DNA of 6,153 nt from Deltaproteobacteria bacterium (lineage in GTDB: Bacteria > Desulfobacterota_B > Binatia > UBA9968). Shown in pieces: positions 6,069 through 6,153 of this stretch; the first letter of the stretch is position 1, and each line of letters opens with the position of its first letter. A program made the position numbers and the translations under genes. The stretch covers positions 1 to 6,153 of the forward strand of contig JAUXIP010000136.1 of the NCBI GenBank assembly GCA_030620935.1, given 5' to 3'. The notes under the pieces were generated by a model. The model was not told where the DNA came from and searched no databases. It saw only the letters and a program-made list of their open reading frames with translations.

Positions 6069-6153
6069 ATTTCCTGAAGTTTTTTCTGCTTGGAGACTTA
6101 ATGGCTCGTTTTAAAGAGGGGCAAAAAACGTAAAAAAACACCATCAAATGACA

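Overview
The window carries six protein-coding genes, all apparently intact, from an uncultivated-looking free-living bacterium. Moderate GC by eye, good Shine-Dalgarno (SD) sites, a heptad-repeat/hairpin element at the left edge and the mix of a PaaA-like di-iron protein, an ETF pair and a GGDEF/EAL protein suggest a Gram-negative soil or sediment lineage (deltaproteobacteria-, Binatota- or NC10-like). The taxonomy is inference and nothing here fixes it. I see no rRNA, tRNA, CRISPR array, transposase or phage gene.

Layout. (1) 1-90: a repeat element, a run of 7-nt units ending in CAG followed by nested hairpins. (2) 229-1152: a PaaA-family ferritin-like di-iron protein with a full set of predicted iron ligands, followed after 15 nt by a 63-residue helical orphan protein; a strong hairpin terminator lies at 1207-1240. 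(3) 1283-3031: etfB (TTG start) and etfA, abutting as TGA-ATG, followed by a weaker terminator-like hairpin. (4) 3155-4357: an MFS exporter of the EntS-like (MFS_3) type. Its homologous N-terminus begins at an ATT codon with an ideal ribosome site; the first in-frame ATG (3260) would cut into the first membrane helix. (5) 4479-5915, minus strand, convergent with the MFS gene: a GGDEF-EAL protein with a degraded cyclase domain and an intact EAL domain. Upstream of it is a very good sigma-54 (-24/-12) promoter match at 6016-6032. (6) 6033-6153: AT-rich upstream region with a dyad and an 11-codon mini-ORF, no convincing gene.

How the genes may work together. The first four genes are co-oriented and place a PaaA-like oxygenase subunit beside an electron-transfer flavoprotein, but without PaaB, PaaC, PaaD or the PaaE reductase. 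The most interesting reading is an ETF-linked di-iron enzyme system in which ETF supplies or accepts electrons and the 63-residue protein is an accessory subunit. This is a hypothesis from gene order, and the terminator between the two gene pairs counts partly against a simple single operon. The MFS gene and the c-di-GMP phosphodiesterase gene look functionally independent of that cluster.
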